Counted from the first letter of the stretch, positions 8,082-19,136 are shown. The stretch is 64,000 nucleotides of DNA from Allobaculum stercoricanis DSM 13633 (GCF_000384195.1 NZ_KB913034.1:210745-274744), one strand, 5' to 3'. The notes: generated by a model not told the origin, from the letters alone. Program-made: numbers and translations.

Positions 8082-9764
8082 ATGAAAAAGAACGGTGCAC
8101 AAATTATCATCGAGACACTGTTAGAACAAGATGTCGATACTGTATTTGGATATCCAGGTGGTCAAGTCCTCGATTTATATGATGCCCTCTACGAATATCG
8201 TGACCGTTTGACCCATGTATTAAGTTCTCATGAACAACATGCATGTCATGCTGCGGATGGATATTTTCGGGCTACAGGGAAAACGGGTGTTGTTATTGCG
8301 ACATCTGGTCCGGGTGCGACGAACTTAGTGACGGGAATTGCAACGGCTTATCTTGATTCAGTCCCTTTAGTTGCGATTACAGGAAACGTATCGACAAGTC
8401 TAATTGGTCGAGATTCATTCCAAGAAGTCGATATTACCGGAGTCACTTTACCGGTCACAAAACACAATTTTATCGTCCATACGATAGAAGACTTAGCGCC
8501 AATTTTGCACACCGCCTTTGAAATTGCTCGATCCGGTCGTCCAGGTCCAGTTTTAGTCGATGTGCCCAAAGATATTCAACAAACAGTCATTGACTATGAG
8601 CCTTTGGGAAAAGCAAAAAAAGCTCAAGAAAAACCGGTGAATGAATATCAAATGAGCAAAGCAGTAAAAATGATCAATGAAGCGCAACGACCATTTATTT
8701 ATATCGGTGGTGGATCTTTGGGGGCAGAAGTTTCTGAAGAAATTATGCAACTCGCAGATAAAATTGATGCACCAATTGGTTCGACTTTAATGGGGCTTTC
8801 TTGCATCCCGACAACATGTGAACGCTTTTTAGGAATGCAGGGAATGCATGGTCATTATGCCTCATCAATGGCCCAAAATGAATGTGACTTAATCATTTCA
8901 ATTGGTTGTCGTTTCTCCGATCGGGCAACAGGAAATGTTCGTAAATATGCAAAACAAGCGAAGATTTTACAATTAGATATCGACGCAGCAGAACTGAATA
9001 AAAATATTACGGTTGATTTAGGATTGGCAGGAGACATTCATGATGCAGTGGTGCGATTGATTGATCAAGTGGATCAACAAAACCATACCGAATGGCATGA
9101 GCGGGTTGAACATTTAAAACGCCAAGAACAAATTCAACAGGATCAAATGTTGCAACCGCATCGTTTAACGCCACAGGCATTAATTAATGAAATTGCTAAA
9201 TATACTGAAGAGAGTACCCCAATCGCAACCGATGTTGGACAACATCAAATGTGGGTCGCGCAATCTTATCCATTCCAAAAACCAAGAACATTCATTTCTT
9301 CTGGTGGTTTAGGAACAATGGGATTTGGTTTAGGCGCAGCGATTGGTGCGGCGTTTGGTTCGAAAAAAAGAACGATTCTCTTTACTGGTGATGGTAGCTT
9401 TGGCATGAACTTAAACGAACTAGCCACATTAAAAACAACAGGGGCACCAGTCGTGATCGTCGTCTTTAACAATGGTGTATTAGGAATGGTTCGGCAGTGG
9501 CAAACGCTGTTTTATAATCAACACTATTCCAATACTGATTTACAAGAACGCCAAAGCGATTTTGCGAAGATTGCCGAAGCGTTTGGTATACCTGGCTTTA
9601 AGATTCATACGCTAGATGAGTTGTCTGAACAAGTCGCTAAAGCAATGGCGAAGTCCGGTCCAGTCTTGATTGATGTAACGATTGACCCAGATGAATTTGT
9701 ATTACCGATGCTTCCACCTGGAGGCAGCATGGATGATATTATCACCCTGCGGGAGGAAATCTGA
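8082..9764 (+). CDS. ilvB: Acetolactate synthase, large subunit
   Basis: This TPP enzyme condenses two pyruvates to acetolactate, or pyruvate plus 2-oxobutanoate to acetohydroxybutanoate, the first common step of valine and isoleucine synthesis. It has 560 residues, normal length. The N-terminal TPP domain holds the catalytic Glu in SSHEQHACHAADGY. The C-terminal domain has the Mg-TPP motif starting GDGSFGMNLNELA and ending FNN. ATG 8082 is chosen because AAAAGGAAG lies six bases upstream; a TTG at 8064 is in frame but poorly placed. The stop overlaps the ilvN start by one base, so both subunits are translationally coupled. Confidence 0.96.
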   Translation: MKKNGAQIIIETLLEQDVDTVFGYPGGQVLDLYDALYEYRDRLTHVLSSHEQHACHAADGYFRATGKTGVVIATSGPGATNLVTGIATAYLDSVPLVAITGNVSTSLIGRDSFQEVDITGVTLPVTKHNFIVHTIEDLAPILHTAFEIARSGRPGPVLVDVPKDIQQTVIDYEPLGKAKKAQEKPVNEYQMSKAVKMINEAQRPFIYIGGGSLGAEVSEEIMQLADKIDAPIGSTLMGLSCIPTTCERFLGMQGMHGHYASSMAQNECDLIISIGCRFSDRATGNVRKYAKQAKILQLDIDAAELNKNITVDLGLAGDIHDAVVRLIDQVDQQNHTEWHERVEHLKRQEQIQQDQMLQPHRLTPQALINEIAKYTEESTPIATDVGQHQMWVAQSYPFQKPRTFISSGGLGTMGFGLGAAIGAAFGSKKRTILFTGDGSFGMNLNELATLKTTGAPVVIVVFNNGVLGMVRQWQTLFYNQHYSNTDLQERQSDFAKIAEAFGIPGFKIHTLDELSEQVAKAMAKSGPVLIDVTIDPDEFVLPMLPPGGSMDDIITLREEI

Positions 9765-10315
9765 TGGAACGTTTTGAGATCGCTTGTTTAGTGGATAACT
9801 CAGCGGGTGTATTGACTCGTGTCTCTAGCTTATTTACACGTCGTGGTTTCAATATTAACTCTTTAACCGTTGGTGCAACGGAAGACCCTAACTATTCACG
9901 AATCACGATTTCCGTCAATGGAGATGAGAAAATTCGTTCGCAATGTGTCAAACAGTTAAGAAAGCTTTATAACGTCAAACACGTCAAAGAAATGATTCCC
10001 GAAGATCGAGTAAGCCGCGAACTTGCTTTGATTAAACTGAAAAACACACCGGAAACACGTCCGGAAATCGTTAGTGCAGTAGATATATTCCGCTGTAAGA
10101 TTGTCGACTTCTCCCCGAATACGCTCTGTGTTGAAATTACGGGAGAGTCTTCTAAAATCGATGCCTTTTTAACGGTTGTTGCCCCTTATGGCATTTTAGA
10201 AATGAGCCGAACAGGTGTCGTTGCTTTACAAAGAGGTTGTCATTATCTCAGTGATGATGTCCCCGAAGAATCCGCTTTAATGGAAGTCAACAAAGCTGCT
10301 ATCGTTTTACGATAA
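9764..10315 (+). CDS. ilvN: Acetolactate synthase, small regulatory subunit
   Basis: This is a 183-residue regulatory partner of IlvB. An N-terminal ACT domain (about 1-80, starting ERFEIACLVDNSAGVLTRV) binds valine for feedback inhibition in this family, and a C-terminal domain (about 95-170) follows. The length fits the longer IlvH-like subgroup. The ATG overlaps the ilvB stop (TGATG), with GGGAGG just upstream inside ilvB. It is the second gene of the ilvBNC unit. Confidence 0.95.
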   Translation: MERFEIACLVDNSAGVLTRVSSLFTRRGFNINSLTVGATEDPNYSRITISVNGDEKIRSQCVKQLRKLYNVKHVKEMIPEDRVSRELALIKLKNTPETRPEIVSAVDIFRCKIVDFSPNTLCVEITGESSKIDAFLTVVAPYGILEMSRTGVVALQRGCHYLSDDVPEESALMEVNKAAIVLR

Positions 10316-11401
<1,086 letters not shown>

Positions 11402-11416
11402 TTAAACGAAATCAAG

Positions 11417-11440
11417 ATCGAAATGAAATGTCATTTCGAT
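11417..11440 (+). other. Perfect hairpin after ilvC
   Basis: ATCGAAATG / CATTTCGAT with a six-base loop and no T-run. It may protect the ilvBNC mRNA 3' end or slow polymerase ahead of the next terminator. Confidence 0.45.
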
Positions 11441-11458
11441 ATCGAGTGAACGTGAAGA

Positions 11459-11501
11459 AAAAACTGCTATCGAATATCTTAGATATCGCTAGCAGTTTTT
11501 C
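11459..11501 (+). terminator. Terminator of ilvBNC
   Basis: AAAACTGCTA...TAGCAGTTTT stem with an inner ATATC/GATAT hairpin and a T-rich tail. ilvD therefore probably has its own promoter in the 11502-11679 gap, where no clear -35/-10 pair could be chosen. Confidence 0.8.
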
Positions 11502-11679
11502 TGTTTATATCTGTTAAAACTAGCGGTTTTCGCTTTAAAAATGACTTTGTTGATCAAGTTGTAAAACCGAAAGAAAAGAAGATGGTCTGGCAATGTTGTA
11601 AAATAAACATAATTGTTACAGAAAACTGAAAGGTAAAATTTGAGTATACCTATCCATCAATGAACAAGAAGAGGATTGA

Positions 11680-13341
11680 ATGATGAAAAGTGATGAAATG
11701 AAAAAAGGGTTGGAAAAGGCACCCCAACGAAGCCTTCTTCATGCATTAGGATTAACTCAAGAAGAAATTGATCGCCCATTAGTTGGCATCGTTTCAAGCT
11801 GGAATGAAATCGTTCCAGGCCATATGAATTTAGACAAAATCACCGAAGCGGTTAAAATGGGCGTTTCGATGGCTGGTGGGACACCAATTGTTTTTCCAGC
11901 GATTGCTGTATGTGATGGCATTGCGATGGGACATAATGGAATGCGTTATTCTTTAGTTACTCGTGACTTGATTGCGGATTCAACTGAATCGATGGCTCTT
12001 GCGCATGCCTTTGATGCATTAGTGATGATTCCAAACTGTGATAAAAACGTTCCTGGCTTATTAATGGCAGCAGCACGTTTGAATTTACCAACGATTTTCG
12101 TTTCGGGTGGACCGATGTTAGCGGGACGAATTGATAATCATAAAACATCTTTATCGAGTATGTTTGAAGCAGTGGGAGCATATAAAGCCGGAAAAATCGA
12201 TGAAGCAAAATTACGCGAATATGAATTGAACACTTGCCCATCTTGTGGGTCATGTTCGGGAATGTATACCGCAAACTCTCACAACTGTTTATCAGAAGTG
12301 TTAGGAATGGCCCTAAAAGGAAACGGCACAATTCCAGCAGTTTATTCACGTCGTATTGAATTGGCTAAAAAAGCCGGCATGCAAGTGATGGAACTCGTTA
12401 AACGAAATATCCGTCCTCGCGACATTATGACCGAAGCGGCTTTTAAAAATGCGATTACAGCGGATATGGCTCTAGGATGTTCAACGAACTCGATGCTGCA
12501 TTTACCTGCTATTGCGCATGAATGTGGGATTGCGATCGATTTAGAAGAAGTCAATCATATCTCGGAACGCACACCGAATCTATGCCATTTGGCACCAGCG
12601 GGACCAACGTATATGGAAGATCTCGATGTAGCAGGTGGCGTTTATGCTGTGCTTAAAGAATTAGAAGATGCGGGATTAATCGATGGCAGCACGATGACGG
12701 TAACGGGAAAAACGTTGCATGAAAATATCGAAAATGCGATTAACCTAGATCCAGAAGTCATCCGCCCACTGAATAATCCGTTTACGAAAACGGGTGGCTT
12801 AGCAGTACTTAAAGGAAACATCGCCCCACAGGGTTGCGTCGTAAAACGTTCAGCTGTCGCTAGCGAAATGTTGTGTCATACCGGACCGGCGATTGTATTT
12901 GATTCTGAAGAAGAAGCAATTGCGGGAATTTTTGGTGGCAAAGTAAAAGCGGGTGACGTTGTTGTAATCCGTTATGAAGGACCAGCAGGTGGACCGGGAA
13001 TGCGTGAAATGTTAAGTCCAACTTCCGCTATTGCGGGTATGGGCTTAGATAAAGATGTCGCTTTGATTACTGATGGTCGCTTCTCTGGGGCAACACGTGG
13101 TGCAGCAATTGGCCATATTACGCCAGAAGCAGTAAAAGGTGGATTAATTGCTTATGTTAAAGATGGCGATCAAATCGCAATCAATATTCCTGAATATTCA
13201 ATTGAATTATTAGTGGACGAACAAGAAATTGAAAAACGAAAAGCAGAAATGACAATCAAAGAAAAGAAAGATGTCACAGGCTATCTTAAACGTTATTCCA
13301 AACTTGTTTCAGGTGCAGATCAAGGAGCGACCTTGTCATGA
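11680..13341 (+). CDS. ilvD: Dihydroxy-acid dehydratase
   Basis: This Fe-S enzyme dehydrates dihydroxy acids to the 2-oxo acids of valine and isoleucine. It has 553 residues, normal for the IlvD/Edd family. The three cluster cysteines sit in [25 protein letters not shown] and [15 protein letters not shown]; the last motif is the family hallmark. There are two consecutive ATGs at 11680 and 11683, with AAGAGGA just upstream, so the exact start may be either. The stop overlaps the following ATPase gene by four bases (ATGA). Confidence 0.96.
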   Translation: MMKSDEMKKGLEKAPQRSLLHALGLTQEEIDRPLVGIVSSWNEIVPGHMNLDKITEAVKMGVSMAGGTPIVFPAIAVCDGIAMGHNGMRYSLVTRDLIADSTESMALAHAFDALVMIPNCDKNVPGLLMAAARLNLPTIFVSGGPMLAGRIDNHKTSLSSMFEAVGAYKAGKIDEAKLREYELNTCPSCGSCSGMYTANSHNCLSEVLGMALKGNGTIPAVYSRRIELAKKAGMQVMELVKRNIRPRDIMTEAAFKNAITADMALGCSTNSMLHLPAIAHECGIAIDLEEVNHISERTPNLCHLAPAGPTYMEDLDVAGGVYAVLKELEDAGLIDGSTMTVTGKTLHENIENAINLDPEVIRPLNNPFTKTGGLAVLKGNIAPQGCVVKRSAVASEMLCHTGPAIVFDSEEEAIAGIFGGKVKAGDVVVIRYEGPAGGPGMREMLSPTSAIAGMGLDKDVALITDGRFSGATRGAAIGHITPEAVKGGLIAYVKDGDQIAINIPEYSIELLVDEQEIEKRKAEMTIKEKKDVTGYLKRYSKLVSGADQGATLS

Positions 13342-14513
13342 GTGAAACGCTAGCTGATCGCTTGGAAAACTTAATTGTCTTCATGGGTCTTAATGAAGAC
13401 CCCATCTTTAAAGCTTTTATTGATGTCTTGAAAGCAGATGAAGCGAGTTGTTATGCAAAAGCAGCTCGTTTCACAGGCTTATTGTATAAAGCAGGCTATG
13501 TGAGTTGGACGGATTATGTATTTGATCAAATCGACAATATGCCGACGTGTCTTTCTGATGCATATATTGAATCGGGTAGTATTCCAGAAAGAATGGTGAA
13601 TATCGCAATGGACGAACTGAATTCGATTTCTCAAGCTTGTTCCATTACGCCCGATCAACTCGGCATTCGACGGGATTTATGGAGTGCTGAAGCGATTGAC
13701 TTCCAAGCCGGATATTTAAATCGTTTGTTGATGATGGATCAAACGGGAATTGGAATTTTTGGTTTACACCACATGTTTCGCTTAAAACGCACAACTGATC
13801 TGGAATTAGTTCCAGTTGTGCATCCCGATCCCATCACAATGGATCAACTTTTTGGCTATGAAAGCCAACATCAAGCGATCATTGCGAATACAGAAGGATT
13901 ATTAGCAGGAAAAATGGCGAGCAATTTGTTGTTATATGGCGATGCTGGAACAGGGAAATCAGCTTCGATTAAAGCAATCGCCAATCGTTATGCTAAAAAA
14001 GGTTTGCGCCTAATTGAGGTGGGAAAAGATCGAATTCCGATCTTACCTGAACTTTTAGATTTGATCGCTAAACAACCTTTAAAGTTCGTGATTTATATCG
14101 ATGATTTATCCTTTAGCGAAGATGACGATTCTTTTGCCCAATTAAAGGCAGTATTAGAAGGATCGGTCAGTGCTAGAAGTGAGAATACAGTCATTTATGC
14201 GACAAGTAATCGACGTCATTTAGTCAAAGAGTCTTTCTCGGCAAGAACGGGCGATGACATGCATGTGCGCGACACACTGCAAGAAACACTTTCTTTGTCG
14301 CAACGATTTGGACAATGCATTTTCTTTGAAAAACCAAATGCTCAAGAATATCTCAACTTAATTCATCACATTGCGCAAGAATATGGAGTGGATGTAGATG
14401 AACAAGTTGAACAGCGCGCAAGTGCTTATGCGATTGCGCAAGGCGGACGTTCCCCTCGAATTGCCCGTCAGTTTATTGAAAATGAAATGATTCAAGCAAA
14501 GGAAGGGGAATAG
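13338..14513 (+). CDS. DUF815-family AAA-type ATPase
   Basis: This 391-residue protein has an N-terminal helical part and an ATPase domain from about 165. The Walker A is [14 protein letters not shown] (near 200) and the Walker B-like strand is [10 protein letters not shown] (near 250). The sensor-1-like [10 protein letters not shown] segment and the C-terminal [13 protein letters not shown] pattern match the DUF815 ATP-binding family. Its cellular role is not established. It overlaps ilvD by four bases and ends nine bases before ilvA, so it is co-translated with isoleucine genes. That suggests, but does not prove, a role linked to this pathway or to Fe-S enzyme upkeep. Confidence 0.85.
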   Translation: MSETLADRLENLIVFMGLNEDPIFKAFIDVLKADEASCYAKAARFTGLLYKAGYVSWTDYVFDQIDNMPTCLSDAYIESGSIPERMVNIAMDELNSISQACSITPDQLGIRRDLWSAEAIDFQAGYLNRLLMMDQTGIGIFGLHHMFRLKRTTDLELVPVVHPDPITMDQLFGYESQHQAIIANTEGLLAGKMASNLLLYGDAGTGKSASIKAIANRYAKKGLRLIEVGKDRIPILPELLDLIAKQPLKFVIYIDDLSFSEDDDSFAQLKAVLEGSVSARSENTVIYATSNRRHLVKESFSARTGDDMHVRDTLQETLSLSQRFGQCIFFEKPNAQEYLNLIHHIAQEYGVDVDEQVEQRASAYAIAQGGRSPRIARQFIENEMIQAKEGE

Positions 14514-14521
14514 AATAAAAG

Positions 14522-15718
14522 ATGCTTTCACTTGAAACGATCTATCACGCCAAATATGTTTTAAAAGACATTATTCGGCAAACCGACTTAATTCCAGCAC
14601 CTAAAATCAAATCGGGAGTTAACGTCTATTTAAAAACAGAAAACTTACAACATACGGGTTCATTTAAAATCCGTGGTGCTTCTTATAAAATTTCACAACT
14701 CTCTGAGGAAGAAAAACGTCATGGCGTTATTGCTTGTTCGGCGGGAAATCATGCCCAAGGAGTAGCTCTAGCGGCACAAAAATGTAATATCCCAGCAGTC
14801 ATTTGTCTGCCAGAAGGCGCACCGATTTCCAAAGTCGAAGCGACAAGAGCATATGGTGCAGAAGTGGTTTTAGTGCCTGGAGTTTATGATGATGCGTATG
14901 CCAAAGCAATCTCTTTACGCGACGAAAAAGGCTATACATTTATTCACCCTTTCAATGATGAATTAGTCATTGCCGGTCAAGGAACAATTGGTTTAGAAAT
15001 TTTAGATCAATTAGATAATGTGGATGCCGTTGTTGTTCCGATTGGTGGCGGAGGATTGATCTCCGGAGTTGCCTATGCGATTAAAACGCTACGTCCTGAT
15101 GTAAAAGTGTATGGTGTCCAATCCGCAGGGGCGCCGAGTATGCTGAATTCTTTAGAGCATGAACAAATCACTTGTCTAGAACACGTGCAAACGATTGCGG
15201 ATGGAATTAAAGTCAAAGAACCGGGAGATCATACATTTGATTTATGTCGCCAATACGTAGACCAAATTGTAACGGTGACAGATGATGAAGTAGCAGGTGC
15301 GATTTTAAAATTGATCGAAACGCAAAAGTTGATCACAGAAGGTGCAGGAGCCGTTTCGGTTGCGGCAGTGATGTACGATAAAATCCCAGTAGAAGGCAAA
15401 AATGTCGTTTGTATTTTATCCGGTGGGAATATTGACGTAACGATCTTATCTAAAGTCATCGAACGTGGTTTATTAAAAGCTGGGCGAAGTGATACGCTCG
15501 CTATTCAATTAGAAGATCGTCCGGGACAATTAGCAAAAGTGTCCAAATTGTTGGCATCTTTAAATGCGAATGTTGTCAGTGTATTCTATGATAAAGCAAG
15601 CGAAGGAAGTAACATCACAGATTGCGTATTGCGAATTAATATCGAAACCCGTGATGCCGATCATATTCGCGAAGTCCATCAAGCTTTAGCAGAAAATGGA
15701 TTTTCATTACTCGATTAG
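14522..15718 (+). CDS. ilvA: Threonine ammonia-lyase with ACT domain
   Basis: This PLP enzyme converts threonine to 2-oxobutanoate and ammonia, committing threonine to isoleucine. It has 398 residues: a fold type II catalytic domain (about 1-315) and one C-terminal ACT domain (about 325-398). The PLP lysine is K49 in TGSFKIRGASY; the phosphate-binding loop is PIGGGGLISG. The single-ACT architecture resembles the TdcB/YbgE-like shorter enzymes, but operon position favours the biosynthetic role. It begins eight bases after the ATPase gene, with AAGGGG in that gene's last codons as ribosome site. Confidence 0.93.
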   Translation: MLSLETIYHAKYVLKDIIRQTDLIPAPKIKSGVNVYLKTENLQHTGSFKIRGASYKISQLSEEEKRHGVIACSAGNHAQGVALAAQKCNIPAVICLPEGAPISKVEATRAYGAEVVLVPGVYDDAYAKAISLRDEKGYTFIHPFNDELVIAGQGTIGLEILDQLDNVDAVVVPIGGGGLISGVAYAIKTLRPDVKVYGVQSAGAPSMLNSLEHEQITCLEHVQTIADGIKVKEPGDHTFDLCRQYVDQIVTVTDDEVAGAILKLIETQKLITEGAGAVSVAAVMYDKIPVEGKNVVCILSGGNIDVTILSKVIERGLLKAGRSDTLAIQLEDRPGQLAKVSKLLASLNANVVSVFYDKASEGSNITDCVLRINIETRDADHIREVHQALAENGFSLLD

Positions 15719-15744
15719 TAAATTAAAAAGAAATGAGGAACAAT

Positions 15745-16119
15745 ATGAATAAAATTTCTACGCCAAATGCGCCAGCGGCAATCGGCCCTTATAGCCAGGC
15801 GATTTCAGTCAATGGATTTGTGTTTACTTCTGGACAAATCGCATTAGACCCAAAAACAGGCGAAGTTGTCGGAACAACAGTTGCTGAACAAACAGAACGC
15901 ATTATGCAAAACCTAAAAGCGGTTTTAGAATGTGCAAACAGTGATTTTGATCATGCGATTAAAACAACGTGTTTTTTAGCCGATATGAATGATTTTTCGA
16001 CTTTCAACGAAGTGTATGGCAAATACTTCACTTCTAAACCAGCACGCAGTTGCGTGGCGGTAAAAACTTTACCAAAAGGCGTACTTGCAGAAGTTGAAGT
16101 GATTGCTTTGGTCAAATAA
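15745..16119 (+). CDS. ridA: Enamine/imine deaminase RidA
   Basis: This is a 124-residue YjgF/YER057c/UK114-family protein. Known members hydrolyse the reactive enamine/imine released by PLP dehydratases such as IlvA, protecting other PLP enzymes including IlvE. The family signature appears as PAAIGPYSQAI at the N-terminus, with the catalytic Arg in KPARSCVAV and the ending LPKGVLAEVEVIAL. ATG 15745 is favoured over 15733 because GAGGAAC stands directly upstream. As last gene after ilvA, it is positioned to clear IlvA's side product. Confidence 0.95.
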   Translation: MNKISTPNAPAAIGPYSQAISVNGFVFTSGQIALDPKTGEVVGTTVAEQTERIMQNLKAVLECANSDFDHAIKTTCFLADMNDFSTFNEVYGKYFTSKPARSCVAVKTLPKGVLAEVEVIALVK

Positions 16120-16136
16120 GAAATAGAACAGATCCA

Positions 16137-16181
16137 ATTGCGTAAGATTTGAATTGAACACAAATCTTACGCAATTTTTTT
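16137..16181 (+). terminator. Terminator of ilvD-ridA operon
   Basis: ATTGCGTAAGATTTG / CAAATCTTACGCAAT, a 15-bp perfect stem, followed by seven T residues. Confidence 0.95.
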
Positions 16182-16449
16182 AATCGTATAAATCAGGCAA
16201 AGATAAAAGATAGAACAATCAGTTTTTGTGGAAAATGATAGGAATTATTCAATCAAAGTTAAAGTATTTTTAAGAATTAGATTTTATGATGGAACACATT
16301 AAATGGTGGATGACAAACAAAATCTAGCGATCAAACAAAAAGTCTGTAAGCGATTTGACTCAGGTCAAAATTAGATATTTTGTTGAGAAAACGAAGATGA
16401 TAAAAATGTAATTATCCATTTCAAATCAAGGGATCTACAATAAGACATT

Positions 16450-18075
16450 ATGAAAAAACGATGGAGAAAACACTTGTCCATTTGGACAGGTACGTGTGCA
16501 TATATATTATTTTTGCTTGTGTGTATTCTTTTGTATGCGATTGACTACATTACCAATGTCATCCAAGTTGAGTCGTTTTCCCAGTTTTTATATACGATGC
16601 AAGTCGGTATGGGAGGCGCTTCGAATACGATTGTGCAAATTCTGCAAGGATTTGCGCAGACGTATTTAATTTGGATTATTATTGCAACGATTCTATATGC
16701 TTGTTTCTTGCATTTGTTCATTCAAGAAAAGCATGCGAAAAAGTCATATCGCTTCTCAAATACAGTTTTGACTTTAAATAGCGCAGCTTTAGTCGCATCG
16801 GTGATTACAGCTGGAACGTTAGTGTATCAAGTAAAACAAGGATATAAGGCGTTGAAAATCGATGAATATTTTGAAGAACAAAATATTGTTTCGACACTTT
16901 ACGAGGATCATTATACGAAAACCGATTCTAGCCTTGTTCAGTTTCCCAAAAAGAAGAAAAATCTAATCTATATCTATTTGGAATCGATGGAATCAACGTA
17001 TGCCGACAAAGAACACGGTGGTGAATTTGTTCAAAACTTGATTCCTCATCTGACTCAGTTGGCCAATGATAATGTTGATTTTAGTGAAAACGACTCTTTA
17101 ATGATCAATGGCGGGCAAGTGACCAATAATACAAGTTGGACGGTTGCCGGTATGGTTGCCCAAACAAGTGGAACCCCACTTGGCGTATCCAACTCCAAAT
17201 ATAATCATTCATTTGATGAAGATATGTTATTTATGCCGAATGTGGTTAGCCTTGGCGATTTGCTCAAAGAACAAGGTTATTCCAACACATTGATGTGTGG
17301 TTCGGAAGCAAGCTATGCAGGGCGGGCTAATTATTTCCGCCAACATGGGGACTATACAATTCTCGATTTAAATGAAGCTCATGAATCGGGAAAATTGCCT
17401 AAGGACTACCATGAATGGTGGGGATTTGAAGATTCAAAACTGATCGAGTTTGCAAAAGAAGAAATCACAGAACTGGCTAAACAAGATCAACCTTTTAACT
17501 TCACGATGTTAACTGCAGATACGCATTTTAAAGATGGCTATTTGTGTGAAGATTGCCCAGATACGTTTGATGAGCAATATGAAAATGTGATTATGTGCTC
17601 AGATCAAAGAATTGCCGAATTTGTCCACTGGATTCAACAACAAGATTTCTATCAAGATACAGTCATTGTTTTAGCTGGAGATCATTTATCCATGGATGGA
17701 TTGATCAATCAAGAGGTGGGTTTGGATTGTCAAAGAAAGACGTATTTTACCGTGATTAACGGGCCAGACTACATATTGAATAAAACTCGAAGCTACACGA
17801 CACTAGATATTTTTCCGACCACTGTAGAGGCTTTAGGGGCCCAAATTGAAGGAGATCATTTAGGCTTGGGAACAAGTTTATATGCCGATGCTCCAACGTT
17901 AAGTGAAGAGTTTGGATTTGAATGGCTGAACAAACAAATCTCTTATCATAATGTTTGCTATGAACAGGAAATTATGGAGGGCGATGGTTTGGATGTCGAT
18001 GGCAATGAGCATGAAGAAACCAATACGACATTATTGAGTTATTTCATGCCAAAGACTAAAACCGAACAACAATAA
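16450..18075 (+). CDS. MdoB/LtaS-like phosphoglycerol transferase, paralogue
   Basis: This 541-residue enzyme is clearly homologous to the one at 5657-7630. It shares the hydrophobic N-terminal segments, a catalytic domain with IYLESMESTY, the Thr-containing NTSWTVAGMVAQ, LTADTHFKDGYLCEDC and VLAGDHLSMDG. It lacks the Pro-rich repeat tail and ends in a short hydrophilic tail. It probably adds phosphoglycerol to a surface polymer on the outer face of the membrane. The ribosome site is weak: AAGGGA lies 16 bases from ATG. A TTGAGA-18-TGTAAT promoter is possible at 16383-16412. It is monocistronic. Confidence 0.85.
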   Translation: MKKRWRKHLSIWTGTCAYILFLLVCILLYAIDYITNVIQVESFSQFLYTMQVGMGGASNTIVQILQGFAQTYLIWIIIATILYACFLHLFIQEKHAKKSYRFSNTVLTLNSAALVASVITAGTLVYQVKQGYKALKIDEYFEEQNIVSTLYEDHYTKTDSSLVQFPKKKKNLIYIYLESMESTYADKEHGGEFVQNLIPHLTQLANDNVDFSENDSLMINGGQVTNNTSWTVAGMVAQTSGTPLGVSNSKYNHSFDEDMLFMPNVVSLGDLLKEQGYSNTLMCGSEASYAGRANYFRQHGDYTILDLNEAHESGKLPKDYHEWWGFEDSKLIEFAKEEITELAKQDQPFNFTMLTADTHFKDGYLCEDCPDTFDEQYENVIMCSDQRIAEFVHWIQQQDFYQDTVIVLAGDHLSMDGLINQEVGLDCQRKTYFTVINGPDYILNKTRSYTTLDIFPTTVEALGAQIEGDHLGLGTSLYADAPTLSEEFGFEWLNKQISYHNVCYEQEIMEGDGLDVDGNEHEETNTTLLSYFMPKTKTEQQ

Positions 18076-18079
18076 GCAA

Positions 18080-18130
18080 TAAAAAGGACTCAAACAAGAT
18101 TTAGTTTAGATCTTGATGAGTCCTTTTTTG
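18080..18130 (+). terminator. Terminator
   Basis: AAAGGACTCA...TGAGTCCTTT outer stem with inner CAAGATC/GATCTTG arms and six T residues. It may also serve the converging gene at 18141. Confidence 0.9.
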
Positions 18131-18140
18131 TGTGTGAGGA

Positions 18141-18374
18141 TTATTGATTTTTATTGGATGAATGATCATCGGTAGTACGAACGGCTTCTTCGATTTGATC
18201 TTCAAAAGAAGAGGAGGAAGACGAGCTAGATACGCGACGTAAAATTACGCCAATCAGTAAACATGCAATGCCGACATACAAAAAGATGGATTGAAGGTTG
18301 ATCGCAAAAAGAAGTAAGCAAATACTAGCGGCTATATAAGCGCAAGTTGCAATCGTTTTTGAATATTTTGACAT
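18141..18374 (-). CDS. Small two-helix membrane protein, unknown function
   Basis: This 77-residue protein starts MSKYSKTI. Two hydrophobic segments (about 7-25 and 29-46) are followed by a run of eight serines and an acidic tail (FEDQIEEAVR). No family is recognised. ATG 18374 is chosen although it has no ribosome site: a TGTTATAAT extended -10 ends six bases before it, so the mRNA may start at the ATG. An upstream in-frame ATG at 18419 also lacks a ribosome site. Confidence 0.6.
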   Translation of the reverse strand: MSKYSKTIATCAYIAASICLLLFAINLQSIFLYVGIACLLIGVILRRVSSSSSSSSFEDQIEEAVRTTDDHSSNKNQ

Positions 18375-18380
18375 GTCATC

Positions 18381-18389
18381 ATTATAACA
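18381..18389 (-). promoter_or_regulatory. Extended -10 promoter abutting a start codon
   Basis: Minus-strand TGTTATAAT, six bases from ATG 18374. The expected transcription start coincides with the A of the ATG. No convincing -35, as is common for TGn-type promoters. Confidence 0.5.
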
Positions 18390-18507
18390 AAGACCAAATG
18401 GGAAAAACGAAAAATGCATGAAATCATTAGAAGGTGGAGAAAAAGCTTGTGAATTCGATTTATTTTGAAAAAGGGATTAAGATAAGAGAAGATCTAGAAA
18501 AAAAGAA

Positions 18508-18534
18508 TAAAAAAACGATGACTTGCGTCATCGT
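18508..18534 (-). terminator. Terminator of the first tRNA cluster
   Basis: CGATGAC-GCAA-GTCATCG followed by seven T residues on the minus strand, just after tRNA-Gly. Confidence 0.92.
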
Positions 18535-18545
18535 ATAATATGCAA

Positions 18546-18619
18546 TGGAGCAGGTGATGAGAATCGAACTCACGTAGTCAGCTTGGAAGGCTGAAGTTCT
18601 ACCATTGAACTACACCTGC
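18546..18619 (-). tRNA. tRNA-Gly (anticodon TCC)
   Basis: Cloverleaf with acceptor GCAGGTG / CACCTGC, loop CTTCCAA giving TCC, GTTCGATTC T-arm and an encoded CCA. It is the last tRNA of the first cluster and is missing from the second. Confidence 0.96.
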
Positions 18620-18623
18620 AAGA

Positions 18624-18699
18624 TGGTGACTCGGCAGGGATTCGAACCCTGGACCCCTTGATTAAAAGTCAAGTGCTCTACCAACTGAGCTACCGAGTC
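18624..18699 (-). tRNA. tRNA-Lys (anticodon TTT)
   Basis: Acceptor GACTCGG / CCGAGTC, anticodon loop containing TTT, GGTTCGAATCC T-arm, encoded CCA. Identical second copy at 19223. Confidence 0.96.
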
Positions 18700-18704
18700 A
18701 TAAA

Positions 18705-18780
<76 letters not shown>

Positions 18781-18783
18781 GAA

Positions 18784-18859
18784 TGGTGGAGGCTAACGGG
18801 CTCGAACCGCTGACCCTCTGCTTGTAAGGCAGATGCTCTCCCAACTGAGCTAAGCCTCC
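18784..18859 (-). tRNA. tRNA-Val (anticodon TAC)
   Basis: Acceptor GGAGGCT / AGCCTCC, anticodon stem TCTGC/GCAGA with loop CTTACAA giving TAC, encoded CCA. First gene of this cluster. Identical second copy at 19383. Confidence 0.95.
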
Positions 18860-18878
18860 ATTGCTTAAGTGCTAGGTC

Positions 18879-18907
18879 ATTATAGCGGATTGTCGTATCA
18901 GATGCAA
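18879..18907 (-). promoter_or_regulatory. Promoter of the first tRNA cluster
   Basis: Minus-strand TTGCAT, 17-base spacer, TATAAT, about 20 bases before tRNA-Val. Confidence 0.8.
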
Positions 18908-19104
18908 ATGTTTTTTTAACTTTTTTTATCTGACTGCCTTTTGCCTTAACAACGAGGGTTATTATCGCATATAGATTTTAAAATGCAAGAGGAAATTTAT
19001 ATTTTTTTAAATTTTTTTATGGACAATAACGATCGCGAATTAGAGGGGAGTGAGAGGCATTTTGTATTCTTTCTCGTCTGCGAGATAAAATTGCTGGATC
19101 AGGA

Positions 19105-19136
19105 AAAAATAAAAAAAGACTTGAGAAATCTCAAGC
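19105..19136 (-). terminator. Terminator of the second tRNA cluster
   Basis: GCTTGAG-ATTT-CTCAAGT followed by seven T residues on the minus strand. The two clusters are therefore separate transcripts. The rest of 18908-19217 shows no gene. Confidence 0.88.
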
